A model generated the notes under the pieces. The model did not search any database. It saw nothing but the letters and a program-made list of their open reading frames with translations, and was not told the origin of the DNA. Positions 34,575-44,436 of a stretch of DNA of 64,000 nt are shown in pieces. Source of the DNA: Virgibacillus chiguensis (GTDB taxonomy: Bacteria; Bacillota; Bacilli; Bacillales; Amphibacillaceae). Both the position numbers and the translations under genes were made by a program. How positions within the stretch are numbered: the first letter of the stretch is position 1; each line of letters starts with the position of its first letter. The stretch spans positions 248,001 to 312,000 of the forward strand of contig NZ_FQXD01000001.1 in the NCBI RefSeq assembly GCF_900129865.1, read 5' to 3'.

Positions 34575-36656
34575 TTAAAAGCTTTGTTTCCATTCAATTT
34601 TTGTTACATCAGCATAATTATAAATAAGTTGACCGATTTGGTACAAAAGCGCTAACCGATTATTACGGGTTTTTTCTTCATCTACCATTACCATATTCTG
34701 GGCAAAAAATTGATGAATCGGATCCGTCAATTGCTCCAAGCGTTTTAATTCTTCTTCAGCATCTCCACTTGAATGTCGAGACGCTTCATGGATAAGACAA
34801 TATTTATTGTATAAAGTTCTTTCAGATTCTGTGTGCAATACATCTGGATCAATTACTTTAGATGATGCTTTTTTAGCTAAATTTAATACACGAACAAAAG
34901 CTTCCTGTGTTAATTTAAATGTATCATCATTTCGTTTGACTGATAATAATTCTGCTTTTTCTAAACTGTGCGTAAAGTTGCCAATATCTTGATGTAATAC
35001 AGCGTGAATAATATCTGGCTCAATTCCCGCTTCTTTAAAGATATAAGAAGCACGATGTAAAAAGAAGTCGTTAATGATAGTAGCAGCTTCATTTTGATTT
35101 TCTAGCTTTACTTTAGATGTAGCATATACTTGCAAAGTAAGTTCGATAAGCTTTTCTACGGTTATGTTCCATTTATTTGAAAGTAGCATCCGTAATACAC
35201 CAATAGCTTGACGACGTAACCCATAAGGGTCATGAGATCCTGTCGGTAATAATTCTACAGAAATACAACCCGCTATCGTATCTAACTTATCTGCCATACT
35301 AACTATTGTTCCTGCGGTAGTTTCGGGCAAAACACCGTTGGCAAATTTCGGCAAGTAATGTTCTCTAATTGCTTGAGCAACAAGTGCGTCTTCGCCATAA
35401 AAAACAGCATATTTTTCGCCCATAACCCCTTGCAATTCAGTAAATTCATTTACCATACTAGTAGTTAAATCAAATTTACTTAATTCAGCAGCACGAACAG
35501 CTCGATTAATATCTGACTCAGGTAGTTCAAAATGCTGACTAATTAAACGTGTTAATATAATGACACGCTCTACTTTTTCATAAATGGTCCCTAAATCTTC
35601 TTGAAATACAACTCTCTCTAACTTTGTTAAAAAGTCGCTCAAAGAACGCTTACGATCTTCCTCGTAGAAAAAAGCAGCATCAGACAAGCGAGCATGCAAT
35701 ACTTTTTCATTTCCTTTAATTACTGTCTCTAATGACGTATCGTCTCCATTACGTATGCCAACGAAATAAGGTAATAACTCCCCTCCAGTATTCGTACGAA
35801 CAGGGAAATAGCGTTGATGCTCTTTCATGGAAATAATTAATACTTCCTCAGGTATGGATAAAAATGTACGTTCAAATGAGCCTAAAAAAGCTTGAGGATA
35901 TTCCACCAAATTACGAACTTCATGCAATAGTTCATGATCAATAGGAATATGCACCGAATGCTCTTGCTCTAATTTATGAATTCCTTGTAATACAGCTGCT
36001 TCACGTTTTTTTGCATCTGCTATTACAAATTGCTGTAGTAATTTTTCTTCATATTGCTTTGGGTTATTAATGGCTATTTTCGTTCCTAAAAAACGATGGC
36101 CATATGTCATATTACTGCTTTTTACATGAGCAACTTCAAAAGGAACCACCGTTGAACCGCATAAGCCGACCAACCAACGTATCGGCCTAGCATAACGCAT
36201 TGTTTGTGCTCCCCAGCGCATATTCTTGCCAAAGTTAATAGACAGAATGATGTCTTTAAAACCTGGCAGGAGGTTGAATGTATTGTTTCCTTCAATATGC
36301 TTCTGCACAAAAATATATGTAGTGCCATTGACAGGTTTTGTATAAATATCATTCGTTGTCTTGCCTTGCCCTTTTGTAAAGCCAATCGCTGCTTTTGTCC
36401 AATTACCAGATTCATCTTTAGCAATTTTTTCTGCCGGGCCTTTCACTTCTTCTTTAATCGTTGTTTGTTGTTCACTAAGCCCTTCAATAAGAACTGCCAA
36501 ACGCCTTGGTGTAGAAAAGGTTGCTAAATTTTCATAAGGAATGCGCAAGCTTTTCAGCCATGCTGCTGTTTTGTCGTTTAATTGTTTTTCCGCATCATCA
36601 ATGAAGCGAGCCGGCATTTCTTCCAATCCAATTTCAAATAGAGCATCTGTTGCCAT
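34575..36656 (-). CDS. glyS: Glycyl-tRNA synthetase beta subunit
   Basis: A 693-residue subunit of the tetrameric bacterial glycyl-tRNA synthetase; it opens LFEIGLEEMPARFIDDA and carries the HD-like catalytic-core remnant and a C-terminal anticodon-binding region (about 570-680). It pairs with GlyQ to charge tRNA-Gly. The glyQ stop and the glyS ATG are separated by one base, so translation is coupled. GGGAGG lies 7 nt before the ATG. Expression is governed by the T-box before glyQ. Confidence 0.97.
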   Translation of the reverse strand: MATDALFEIGLEEMPARFIDDAEKQLNDKTAAWLKSLRIPYENLATFSTPRRLAVLIEGLSEQQTTIKEEVKGPAEKIAKDESGNWTKAAIGFTKGQGKTTNDIYTKPVNGTTYIFVQKHIEGNNTFNLLPGFKDIILSINFGKNMRWGAQTMRYARPIRWLVGLCGSTVVPFEVAHVKSSNMTYGHRFLGTKIAINNPKQYEEKLLQQFVIADAKKREAAVLQGIHKLEQEHSVHIPIDHELLHEVRNLVEYPQAFLGSFERTFLSIPEEVLIISMKEHQRYFPVRTNTGGELLPYFVGIRNGDDTSLETVIKGNEKVLHARLSDAAFFYEEDRKRSLSDFLTKLERVVFQEDLGTIYEKVERVIILTRLISQHFELPESDINRAVRAAELSKFDLTTSMVNEFTELQGVMGEKYAVFYGEDALVAQAIREHYLPKFANGVLPETTAGTIVSMADKLDTIAGCISVELLPTGSHDPYGLRRQAIGVLRMLLSNKWNITVEKLIELTLQVYATSKVKLENQNEAATIINDFFLHRASYIFKEAGIEPDIIHAVLHQDIGNFTHSLEKAELLSVKRNDDTFKLTQEAFVRVLNLAKKASSKVIDPDVLHTESERTLYNKYCLIHEASRHSSGDAEEELKRLEQLTDPIHQFFAQNMVMVDEEKTRNNRLALLYQIGQLIYNYADVTKIEWKQSF

Positions 36657-36657
36657 A

Positions 36658-37536
36658 TTATTGTTCCTCCCTTTTTAACATCGGAAAGCCAAGTCGTTCT
36701 CTTTCAGCCACATACGCTTTAGCAATACCTCTTGCTAAGTTACGAATTCTTGTAATATAGCCGGTACGTTCTGTTACAGAGATGACACCTTTGGCATCCA
36801 ACAAATTAAATGTATGAGAACATTTAAGAACGTAATCATAAGCAGGAAATACTAACCCTTTTTCCATTGTATCTTTAGCTTCTTGCTCATATTTGGTAAA
36901 AAGCTCAAATAACATTTCCGTATTAGATGTTTCAAATGTATACATGGAATGTTCATATTCCGGTTGATAAAAGATGTCTTTAACTGTCACGCCATTTGTC
37001 CATTCTAAATCAAATACATTATCTTTATCTTGAATATACGAAGCGAGACGCTCAATTCCATATGTTAATTCTACAGCAACAGGATTTGCCTCTAATCCTC
37101 CGATTTGCTGAAAGTACGTAAATTGTGTAATTTCCATCCCATCAAGCCAAACTTCCCAGCCAAGACCAGCTGCACCTAAGGTTGGGTTTTCCCAGTTGTC
37201 TTCTACAAATCGTATATCATGAACAAGTGGATCAATCCCTAATTTTCTTAGAGAACCTAAGTATAACTCCTGAATATTATCTGGAGAAGGTTTCATAATA
37301 ACTTGAAATTGGTGATGTTGGTATAACCTGTTTGGGTTATCACCATAGCGGCCATCTGTAGGGCGTCTTGATGGTTCTACATAAGCAACGTTCCATGGTT
37401 CAGGTCCAAGACTACGCAGCAATGTCATTGGTGACATTGTACCCGCTCCCTTTTCCACGTCATATGCTTGCATAAGAATGCAATTTTGCTCTGACCAATA
37501 ATTTTGCAAAGTTAAGATCATCTCTTGAATATTCAT
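36658..37536 (-). CDS. glyQ: Glycyl-tRNA synthetase alpha subunit
   Basis: A 292-residue catalytic subunit of the class II glycyl-tRNA synthetase. Typical blocks are [14 protein letters not shown] (motif region), [24 protein letters not shown] and [20 protein letters not shown]. It forms glycyl-adenylate and charges tRNA-Gly with GlyS. The ATG at 37536 gives the usual MNIQ start with GGAGG 8 nt upstream; earlier in-frame ATGs overlap that site. A T-box leader with its own strong promoter precedes the gene. Confidence 0.97.
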   Translation of the reverse strand: MNIQEMILTLQNYWSEQNCILMQAYDVEKGAGTMSPMTLLRSLGPEPWNVAYVEPSRRPTDGRYGDNPNRLYQHHQFQVIMKPSPDNIQELYLGSLRKLGIDPLVHDIRFVEDNWENPTLGAAGLGWEVWLDGMEITQFTYFQQIGGLEANPVAVELTYGIERLASYIQDKDNVFDLEWTNGVTVKDIFYQPEYEHSMYTFETSNTEMLFELFTKYEQEAKDTMEKGLVFPAYDYVLKCSHTFNLLDAKGVISVTERTGYITRIRNLARGIAKAYVAERERLGFPMLKREEQ

Positions 37537-37573
37537 CATCTTTTCCTCCATATACAGTAGTACAATATAAAAT

Positions 37574-37612
37574 CCCCGTCCCTATGTCTATAGTCAAGAC
37601 ATAGGGACGGGG
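37574..37612 (-). terminator. T-box terminator of glyQS
   Basis: CCCCGTCCCTATGTC / GACATAGGGACGGGG is a perfect 15-bp stem with a 9-nt loop and ATTTTATATT following on the minus strand. Confidence 0.9.
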
Positions 37613-37787
37613 TGTTAAGCCGCGGTTCCACCCTATTTGCTTATGAAAGCCACCTTTATTAGAAATACTCCGAAGTTCCTTTCCTCTTACCCCTATCGCT
37701 CAGCTTTCACCATCCTGAGCTCGCTATGGAAAGCGTGCAAAAGTACTCTTCTTCATCCTTGTATTCATTCCATATATGATCATCTAT
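37574..37787 (-). promoter_or_regulatory. T-box riboswitch (glycine) before glyQS
   Basis: The minus strand carries the T-box core AGGGTGGAACCGCGG (37620-37634) after a long structured leader with GGATGAAGAAGAGTA near its start, and ends in a terminator (37574-37612). Uncharged tRNA would pair with the T-box bulge and favour an antiterminator, allowing glyQS expression. I infer glycine from the gene; the specifier codon was not located with certainty. Confidence 0.92.
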
Positions 37788-37793
37788 GTATGA

Positions 37794-37822
37794 ATAATAA
37801 GCGAAACATTCTTTGCTGTCAA
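37794..37822 (-). promoter_or_regulatory. Sigma-A promoter of the glyQS leader
   Basis: Minus strand TTGACA, 17 nt, TATTAT. The -35 starts right after the recO stop codon. Transcription should start near 37787. Confidence 0.82.
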
Positions 37823-37823
37823 C

Positions 37824-38567
37824 TCATTTCAATAGATCCATCTGTTTTAATAGCTTTCTTGATTTAAGAAGGTAACCACCATAATGGTCATAATAATGGT
37901 CTAACAAATCCCTAAGCAACTGTTTATTTTGTTCCTTTACTGAAATGGTTGATACGCGTTGCAAATCAACCGTTGCAAAGATGAATAATAATTTAACCAC
38001 TCCTTTTGGTAATTCAATAGCTCGCTCATCCATACTTCTACATAATGCACACAGTAAACCAGCTTCTTGAATAGAAAACACAAACGGAGGCGTTACACTT
38101 TGACAGCTACTGCAACAATCTACCGTGGGTGCAAATCCGCCTTTTTTATATAATTTCAATTCATACATCATTAAGGGGATATCAGCCTCTTCTTTGCTAT
38201 TAATCCACTCCATTGTTTGAAAAAATTGTTCATAAATAAATCCATCTGGCTGTTTATCCTCGACTAATTTATCTGTAAGTTCAGCAAGATATGCTGCGTA
38301 AGTTGTTTTTTTAATATCTTCACGTATGGGGCGAAAAGAATCAATAATTTCTGCCTGTTGTATCGTGCTTAACCCTTTATTGACATACATAAGAAATTCA
38401 GCATAGATGAATGGCTGCGTTACAGCAGCCATTCTACTTTTTGGTTTTTTTGCTCCTTTAGCAATCGCAGAGAGCTTTCCTAATTTCCTACTAAATATTG
38501 TAACGATTTTATGACTCTCTCCATAGTCACGTGTTTTCAATACGACACCTTGTATTTTTTCTAACAA
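37824..38567 (-). CDS. recO: DNA repair protein RecO
   Basis: A 247-residue recombination mediator: an N-terminal OB fold (about 1-80, EKIQGVVLKTRDYGESHKIVTIFS), a helical core, and a zinc site formed by CCSSCQSV and CALC (about 148-175). RecO helps RecA load on SSB-coated DNA. It starts at a TTG with AAAGGTGA 7 nt before it. The yqzL gene lies just upstream and era beyond, the usual order. Confidence 0.94.
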   Translation of the reverse strand: MLEKIQGVVLKTRDYGESHKIVTIFSRKLGKLSAIAKGAKKPKSRMAAVTQPFIYAEFLMYVNKGLSTIQQAEIIDSFRPIREDIKKTTYAAYLAELTDKLVEDKQPDGFIYEQFFQTMEWINSKEEADIPLMMYELKLYKKGGFAPTVDCCSSCQSVTPPFVFSIQEAGLLCALCRSMDERAIELPKGVVKLLFIFATVDLQRVSTISVKEQNKQLLRDLLDHYYDHYGGYLLKSRKLLKQMDLLK

Positions 38568-38605
38568 TTAAGCGTCACCTTTCTCTAAAGAACTGCATTC
38601 ACTTA

Positions 38606-38749
38606 TCATTTCGTTTTTATCGGAGTTTCATTTTTCTCATCTTGTTGTCCTAATTCTTGAAGGTTTTGTTCATTTTCTAACTCTTTCATGATTAAATAGG
38701 TTTCAATGTTTCCCGTTTGACTAAATAACTTCCAGGTTAGATCGATCAC
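38606..38749 (-). CDS. yqzL: YqzL family short protein
   Basis: A 47-residue protein opening MIDLTWKLFSQTGNIETYLIMKELE, with a charged tail ending KTPIKTK-like sequence (ETPIKTK). The first part matches the YqzL family found between era and recO throughout Bacillaceae. Function unknown. It starts at a GTG preceded by AGGTGGGG about 6 nt away. It is short and easily missed. Confidence 0.88.
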   Translation of the reverse strand: MIDLTWKLFSQTGNIETYLIMKELENEQNLQELGQQDEKNETPIKTK

Positions 38750-38917
38750 AAGAAACCCCACCTTTCTTTTAAATGTTGAAAATGTAACTTACTACTTAGA
38801 ATGACCACAAGAGCAAAACAAATGAGTATAAATATTTACCATGTATGAGGAATTATAAATAACTCTCATATTATTTTTTAGCAAAATTACAGCAAAAGGG
38901 TACTGAAAACGAATTTT

Positions 38918-39820
38918 TTAATAATCATCTCTGCTGAAACCATATTCTTGAAGTTGGCTTTGCTTGTTTCTCCAATCTTTTTTAACTTTTACCCATAGTT
39001 CTAGGTACACGCTTGTACCAAGCAGATTTTCAATATCTTTACGGGCTGCTTTCCCGATGTTCTTAAGCATCGTTCCCTGTTTCCCAATAAGAATGCCTTT
39101 TTGCGTTTTTCTTTCGGTTACAATAGTTGCTTGAATAAGAACTTTACCATGATTGCGTTGTTCCATATTCTCAATAACAACTGCTATCGAATGAGGAACT
39201 TCTTCTTTCGTAAATTGCAGTACTTTTTCACGAATTAACTCACTGATAATAAAACGTTCAGGGTGATCTGTAATTTGATCTTCTGGATAATACTGCGGGC
39301 CTTCTGCCAATTGATCTTTAAGCACTGCTAACAAATGTTTTACATTATTCCCCTGCAAAGCAGATATAGGAATAATTTCTGTAAAATCATGTTTATCTTT
39401 ATATTGATCAATTAATGGGAGTAGTTTATCAGGGTGTACAAGATCAATCTTATTTACAATTAAATATACAGGCTTATCTACCTTTTGCAGTCTATCTAAA
39501 ATGTATTGATCTCCTTTTCCATACCCTTCCTCTGCATTAATCATAAATAAAATGGCATCGACCTCATTTAATGTATTTATAGCGGTTTTCACCATAAAAT
39601 CGCCGAGCTGATGTTTCGGTTTATGGATACCTGGTGTGTCTATAAATATCATTTGCGCGTCTGACAATGTCAGTACACCTTGGATTTTGTTTCTCGTTGT
39701 TTGGGGTTTATCACTCATAATAGCTATTTTTTGCCCGATCACCTGATTCATAAACGTTGATTTTCCAACATTTGGTCTACCGATAATAGCTATAAAACCT
39801 GATTTAAATTGTTTTTCCAT
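38918..39820 (-). CDS. era: GTPase Era
   Basis: A 300-residue ribosome-assembly GTPase that binds the 3' end of 16S rRNA. G motifs are GRPNVGKS (G1, about 14), DTPGIH (G3) and NKID (G4); the C-terminal KH domain (about 205-300) has [24 protein letters not shown] lies 7 nt before the ATG. B. subtilis has cdd and dgkA immediately upstream; here cdd is missing and a 390-nt gap with a terminator follows dgkA. Confidence 0.97.
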   Translation of the reverse strand: MEKQFKSGFIAIIGRPNVGKSTFMNQVIGQKIAIMSDKPQTTRNKIQGVLTLSDAQMIFIDTPGIHKPKHQLGDFMVKTAINTLNEVDAILFMINAEEGYGKGDQYILDRLQKVDKPVYLIVNKIDLVHPDKLLPLIDQYKDKHDFTEIIPISALQGNNVKHLLAVLKDQLAEGPQYYPEDQITDHPERFIISELIREKVLQFTKEEVPHSIAVVIENMEQRNHGKVLIQATIVTERKTQKGILIGKQGTMLKNIGKAARKDIENLLGTSVYLELWVKVKKDWRNKQSQLQEYGFSRDDY

Positions 39821-40210
39821 CTGGTTGCCTCCGAAAAATCTTACATATTTTATTCATATCATACTATAAAACAACTTTCGTTTCATGGTATTCGACAAAA
39901 GCTTTAATATTTTTTATGTCACTTTTTTGTTTTTGACAATCTTTTTAAGACCGTTATGTGAAAGTGAAAGGATTTGTAGGACAAATTTCAAAACAGCAAG
40001 GATATCCTTGTATACAACTACTTCATTCACTACATAGCATGTCATGTAAGAAGTAAATAAATTCATTTATTAACGTATCTATAGACTGACTAAAACAAGA
40101 AAAGCCACAGCTAAACTGCGGCAACAAGCATGAACATGAAATTCATTTACTATCCCGACGCGATAAAGTGTGACAATCTAAAAGTTAACGCAAACGGTTC
40201 CCCTTCGTTT
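39821..40210. other. Intergenic region at the missing cdd position
   Basis: The gap between dgkA and era, where B. subtilis has cytidine deaminase cdd. It contains the dgkA terminator (40093-40122) and presumably the era promoter. I see no cdd remnant. Confidence 0.6.
40093..40122 (-). terminator. dgkA operon terminator
   Basis: Minus strand GCCGCAG-TTTAG-CTGTGGC (one G-U pair) is followed by the T-rich TTTTCTTGTTTT. Confidence 0.75.
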
Positions 40211-40573
40211 TTACATAAGCCCAGCTACTTTTGGAATAAAAATAAAACAACCTACTATTACAGCAATGATCGCTGCTATAAGGACCGATCCAGCAGCCAC
40301 ATCTTTAATTTGTTTTGCAGCAGGATGAACATCTGGTTTTACGTAATCAATTATTCTTTCTGCGACCGTATTTAGCATTTCTGTTATAAACACATTCCCA
40401 ATCAAAAGTAAGATAATACTCCACTCGGTGATATTTATGTTTAAAATGATACCAGCCAATATGACTACAATTGCAGCACATAAGTGCACTCGAAAATTAC
40501 GTTCATTTTTGACAACAAACTTTATACCTTGCCATGCAAAAGAAAAACCAACCAGTCGTTTTTTATCTTTCAA
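40211..40573 (-). CDS. dgkA: DgkA-type undecaprenol/diacylglycerol kinase
   Basis: A small membrane kinase of about 120 residues with three membrane helices (about 30-50, 55-75, 95-115 of the frame) and the active-site motif EMLNTVAERIIDYV. In Gram-positives this enzyme mainly phosphorylates undecaprenol, recycling the lipid carrier of wall synthesis. The TTG at 40573 is chosen because AGGTG lies 9 nt upstream within the end of ybeY, giving an 11-nt overlap; a GTG four codons earlier is possible. Confidence 0.92.
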   Translation of the reverse strand: MKDKKRLVGFSFAWQGIKFVVKNERNFRVHLCAAIVVILAGIILNINITEWSIILLLIGNVFITEMLNTVAERIIDYVKPDVHPAAKQIKDVAAGSVLIAAIIAVIVGCFIFIPKVAGLM

Positions 40574-41033
40574 TTCCAAACGCACCTAAGATTTTTTCTT
40601 GTTTCGCAAACATTACCTTTTCATCTACTTTCGCTATATGATCATATCCCAATAAGTGAAGGAAGCCATGTAACGCTAGAAAGGCTAATTCTCTTTCCAA
40701 AGAATGGTCGTACTCTTTTGCCTGTTCTTTTGCTCTATCCACAGATATCACAATGTCACCTAACAGCACGGGGAGATTTTCGTCTAATATATTTATTTCT
40801 TCTTCGCCTTCTCCAAGTTCTTGCATAGGAAACGACAGGACATCTGTAGGACTATTCTTTTGCCTATAGTTTCGATTTAGTTCTTGAATTTCTTTATTCG
40901 TAACGAAATTAATGGATACTTCACCTTGTGGCGTTACACCTTCTTCTTTAGCAGCAAATGTAATCAACCGTTGAATTAGATCAATATAATCACTTTCCAC
41001 TGAATTTGTTTCATCATGAAAGTCAATATACAT
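40563..41033 (-). CDS. ybeY: rRNA maturation endoribonuclease YbeY
   Basis: A 156-residue zinc-dependent single-strand RNase for 16S rRNA 3'-end maturation and ribosome quality control. The metal motif HGFLHLLGYDH (H-x3-H-x5-H) is clear near residue 124, after the TDVLSFPM block. Its start lies directly after the pgpH stop with GGAGG between. It is the middle gene of pgpH-ybeY-dgkA. Confidence 0.96.
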   Translation of the reverse strand: MYIDFHDETNSVESDYIDLIQRLITFAAKEEGVTPQGEVSINFVTNKEIQELNRNYRQKNSPTDVLSFPMQELGEGEEEINILDENLPVLLGDIVISVDRAKEQAKEYDHSLERELAFLALHGFLHLLGYDHIAKVDEKVMFAKQEKILGAFGIER

Positions 41034-43181
41034 TTAGTTTGCCTCCTCCATGGGATATTGAATACGCGAATGAAATATCCCTTTCAATGTGCTACAAGTT
41101 ATTTGTTGAATCTTATTCAACTCTTGTAAAGTAATCGGACATTCATCGAACTGCCCGTCTACTAATTTATCCTGAATAATAGATGTAACAATTTCTTCTA
41201 TTTTGTGTTCTGTAGGCTCTTGTAGTGAACGAACTGCGGCTTCTACTGAATCACATATACTAACAATAGCCGCCTCTTTCGTTTGTGGTTTAGGGCCAGG
41301 ATAACGATACGTTGCTTCTTCCACTTCCTTATTTTGTTCTTTATCTTTGTAATAAAAATACTTCAGTAAAGAAGTGCCATGATGCTGTTTAGCAATATCA
41401 ATAATTTCTTGTGGTAGCCGATGTTTTTTCAACATTTCAGCTCCATCATAGGGATGACTAATTATTATTTTAGCACTTTCATTTGGCTCAATAAAGTCAT
41501 GAGGGTTTTGAATTGCCAATTGATTTTCAATAAAAAAATGAGGTTGTACCGTCTTACCTAGGTCATGATAATAAGCACCAACCCTTGCAAGTAACCCATT
41601 TGCTCCAACTGCTTCGCAAGCAGCTTCACTTAAGTTAGCCACCATCACGGAGTGGTGATATGTACCAGGAGCTTCCGTTAATAATTTCTTTAGTAATGGA
41701 TGATTTGGGCTTGATAATTGTAGTAATTTAATATCTGATAAAATCCCTAAAGCAGCCTCAAAATAAGGTAACAATCCAATGGTAAGTACAGCTGACAGGA
41801 ATGCAGATGCTGCTGCGAAAGATGATTGTAGTAACATATCTCCCCATGCATATTTCTCAAAAGAGAGAAATATAAATAATAATACAACCATAATATTAAT
41901 AACCGCGATCCCTAATCCAGCCTTCATAACTGCAAGTCTATCTTTGACATTTTTCAGGAAGAAGACGGCTGCCAATTGGGAGAGCAAAAAGTATATACCT
42001 GCTTCCACATTTAAAGAACCAGGAATTTGATGATTGAAAATAACACTTCCTAAAATCGCAAACAGCGTACTAAAAATGATTGCAGAACGTTCATGTGTTA
42101 ATTGTTTTAGTAACAAAGCCCCCATAGCTATAGGCATTACGTAAAAGAGTTGGTTTATTTGCGTTGTATAAATGCTTACTATTTTCATTAAAGCAACTGC
42201 CATGATACTAATAACAACAATTGCAGTAACTTTTGCAGTATTTAAGCGCTCTTTTCTATCAAGCCAATTCATTTCATGAGCTATTGCACTTCCTAGTAGC
42301 AAGACAAGTATAGCCAATCCAATTCCTGGAAAGAAATTCCGCTCTTTATCAAGAACTCCAACCAAGTCTAGTTTTTTATAAACTTCATTCGTAATCGTTT
42401 GTCCTTCGCGAACAATGATTTCTCCCGCTCTAATTACAACAGGCTCAACATTGCTAGCCGCTTCCTTTCGAGCAGTAGATGTTTTATCCACATCAAAGAA
42501 TGAATTTTCGACCACCGCAAACTCACTTAACCGAGTCAGAACTTCTCTCATGTCAGCATCTAAATCTGAATACTTAATTTCTTGTTGCATATTTGAAATA
42601 GCGCTTTGTGTATTTTCTGTTCGCACACCATTATTCAACGTTTTAGACAAAATTTCCAAGAAAAATTTCTCACCTTTTTCCCGTTCCTCTTTAGGTACTT
42701 GAATAAGCTGAGACAGCGAGTCATCACTGACTCCTTTTTGTATTTCTTCAGACAAAATTTGCTTTAATTGTTGCACTTTTTCTTGCTCAGAAATAGGAGC
42801 CGTATCGGAGGCTTCCTTATTTTGTTGCGTGTCTTTAAGTTCTTCTCCCAAATTAGTGATTGCGTCAAAAATTTCTTTCGTATACGCCATACGCTCATCT
42901 GTAATTTCTTGATCAATATTGTATCTATCCTCTACAGCTTGGACCGTTTCTCGTATTTTACGCTCTGTTTCTTGCTCATTTTCTATCGTAACTGGAGAAC
43001 GAATCGTTTCTTTAGCTCTACTAAACCTCTCTATCTCATAGGTTTCCGTCTGTATATTGTCAATCATGATTAGAAAGAAAAACACACTTAGTAAAAGAGA
43101 AGCAGCTATAATCATGCCCCATTTATTGAAACGTTTTGTAAATGAAAACCAAGTACGCGGATTGTATTTGTTCTTATCCAC
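41034..43181 (-). CDS. pgpH: Cyclic-di-AMP phosphodiesterase PgpH (7TM-HD)
   Basis: A 715-residue membrane protein: one N-terminal helix (about 17-38), a large extracellular domain (about 40-270), seven membrane helices (about 275-465) and a cytoplasmic HD domain with HSVMVANLSEAA and YYHDLGK (about 505-540) and later SHPYDGAE. It hydrolyses c-di-AMP to pApA, affecting potassium and wall homeostasis. The GTG at 43181 is chosen because AAAGGAAG lies 8 nt upstream; a longer ATG frame has no site. phoH lies upstream, separated by about 280 nt. Confidence 0.95.
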   Translation of the reverse strand: MDKNKYNPRTWFSFTKRFNKWGMIIAASLLLSVFFFLIMIDNIQTETYEIERFSRAKETIRSPVTIENEQETERKIRETVQAVEDRYNIDQEITDERMAYTKEIFDAITNLGEELKDTQQNKEASDTAPISEQEKVQQLKQILSEEIQKGVSDDSLSQLIQVPKEEREKGEKFFLEILSKTLNNGVRTENTQSAISNMQQEIKYSDLDADMREVLTRLSEFAVVENSFFDVDKTSTARKEAASNVEPVVIRAGEIIVREGQTITNEVYKKLDLVGVLDKERNFFPGIGLAILVLLLGSAIAHEMNWLDRKERLNTAKVTAIVVISIMAVALMKIVSIYTTQINQLFYVMPIAMGALLLKQLTHERSAIIFSTLFAILGSVIFNHQIPGSLNVEAGIYFLLSQLAAVFFLKNVKDRLAVMKAGLGIAVINIMVVLLFIFLSFEKYAWGDMLLQSSFAAASAFLSAVLTIGLLPYFEAALGILSDIKLLQLSSPNHPLLKKLLTEAPGTYHHSVMVANLSEAACEAVGANGLLARVGAYYHDLGKTVQPHFFIENQLAIQNPHDFIEPNESAKIIISHPYDGAEMLKKHRLPQEIIDIAKQHHGTSLLKYFYYKDKEQNKEVEEATYRYPGPKPQTKEAAIVSICDSVEAAVRSLQEPTEHKIEEIVTSIIQDKLVDGQFDECPITLQELNKIQQITCSTLKGIFHSRIQYPMEEAN

Positions 43182-43300
43182 TGCTCTCTCTTCCTTTCTA
43201 ATGGGCAAAATTAAAAATGCCTATATGCTTTGCTATCTACCAAATCTGTCGTAACCATTAAAAAAATGGCTTTTTATACGAGATAAAAGGTGCTGCAACA

Positions 43301-43327
43301 CTCCCACTTCAAGTATGGAAGTGGGAG
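43301..43327. repeat. Perfect palindrome resembling an IS200/IS605 end
   Basis: CTCCCACTTC-AAGTATG-GAAGTGGGAG has 10-bp arms. Such hairpins mark ends of IS605-type elements and related small elements. No transposase or TnpB gene is nearby. It could alternatively be a stable terminator. Confidence 0.5.
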
Positions 43328-43355
43328 GTCACAGTTTTCTTAAGAGATCTTTAGA

Positions 43356-43381
43356 TCATACTCTTGAGTTACTAAGTATGA
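43356..43381. other. Small inverted repeat between phoH and pgpH
   Basis: TCATACT / AGTATGA arms are separated by 12 nt, 29 nt from the palindrome above. Role unknown. Confidence 0.35.
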
Positions 43382-43459
43382 GACAATCCCTCATTAATTG
43401 AAGGTTCACTTTTTGCTTTCCTAAAGTGAAAACAAAAAGTTAGCTTTATTATCATTTTC

Positions 43460-44434
43460 TTATTCACTACGATGATGGCTATTTTTATCATACGCATCAA
43501 TGATTCGTTGCACAAGAGGATGTCGAACGACGTCTGTTTGCTCTAAATAAACAAAATCCATTCCTTTTATCCCATTTAATAAATGACTTGCGACCCTTAA
43601 ACCTGACTGCACACCTTTTGGTAAGTCAATCTGCGTTATGTCCCCAGTAATCACCATTTTTGATCCAAAACCAAGTCTCGTTAAAAACATTTTCATTTGC
43701 TCAGGGGTCGTATTTTGTGCTTCGTCCAAAATAACAAAGGCATCATCAAGCGTTCTCCCTCGCATATAGGCCAACGGGGCTATTTCAATCGTTTCCCTTT
43801 CAATCAGCCGCATCGTATGCTCTGTCCCTAAAACATCATGCAAAGCATCATATAGCGGTCGCAAATAAGGATCTACCTTTTCTTTTAAATCACCAGGAAG
43901 AAAACCCAAACTTTCTCCTGCCTCTACAGCTGGTCTAGTTAATATAATCCTTTTCACATAGCCATTCTTAAGTGCATGAACAGCCATTACGACAGCTAGA
44001 TACGTTTTTCCCGTACCAGCTGGGCCGATTCCGAAGACGAGATCATTTGCTTTAATTGCAGAGATATATTTTTTTTGCCCCAGTGTTTTAACACGAATGG
44101 ATTTTCCTTTTACATTTTTGGTAATCTCATCTTCAAATAAAGTTTCGAATTGATTTATTTTCCCTTTTTTTCCAAGTTCAACCGCATAAACGACATCTCT
44201 TTCTGTAATGGTCAACCCTTTACGAATAACGGAGAGCAGTGCTTGTAAGACATCCTGAACGAGGTTAAGCGTATCTGTAACACCAGATACATGAATCTGC
44301 TCTCCTCTCGTTATAATAGAAACTTGAAGCATTTCTTCTAATTGATGCAAGTATTTATCGTTATTACCAAATAGTGCTAAAGCTTCTTTTGGACTATTTA
44401 ATTGTAAGTCGACTGCTGTTAAATTTTCCGGCAT
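43460..44434 (-). CDS. phoH: PhoH family ATPase
   Basis: A 324-residue cytoplasmic P-loop protein: an N-terminal KH-like part (about 15-75) and a helicase-like ATPase domain with GPAGTGKTYLAVVMA (Walker A, about 137) and VILDEAQNTTPEQMKMFLTR (Walker B), plus TGDITQIDLP. It is thought to act in RNA metabolism with YbeY, which lies two genes away. The ATG at 44434 has AAGGAG 7 nt upstream and begins 2 nt after the yqfD stop. Confidence 0.94.
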   Translation of the reverse strand: MPENLTAVDLQLNSPKEALALFGNNDKYLHQLEEMLQVSIITRGEQIHVSGVTDTLNLVQDVLQALLSVIRKGLTITERDVVYAVELGKKGKINQFETLFEDEITKNVKGKSIRVKTLGQKKYISAIKANDLVFGIGPAGTGKTYLAVVMAVHALKNGYVKRIILTRPAVEAGESLGFLPGDLKEKVDPYLRPLYDALHDVLGTEHTMRLIERETIEIAPLAYMRGRTLDDAFVILDEAQNTTPEQMKMFLTRLGFGSKMVITGDITQIDLPKGVQSGLRVASHLLNGIKGMDFVYLEQTDVVRHPLVQRIIDAYDKNSHHRSE

Positions 44435-44436
44435 AT

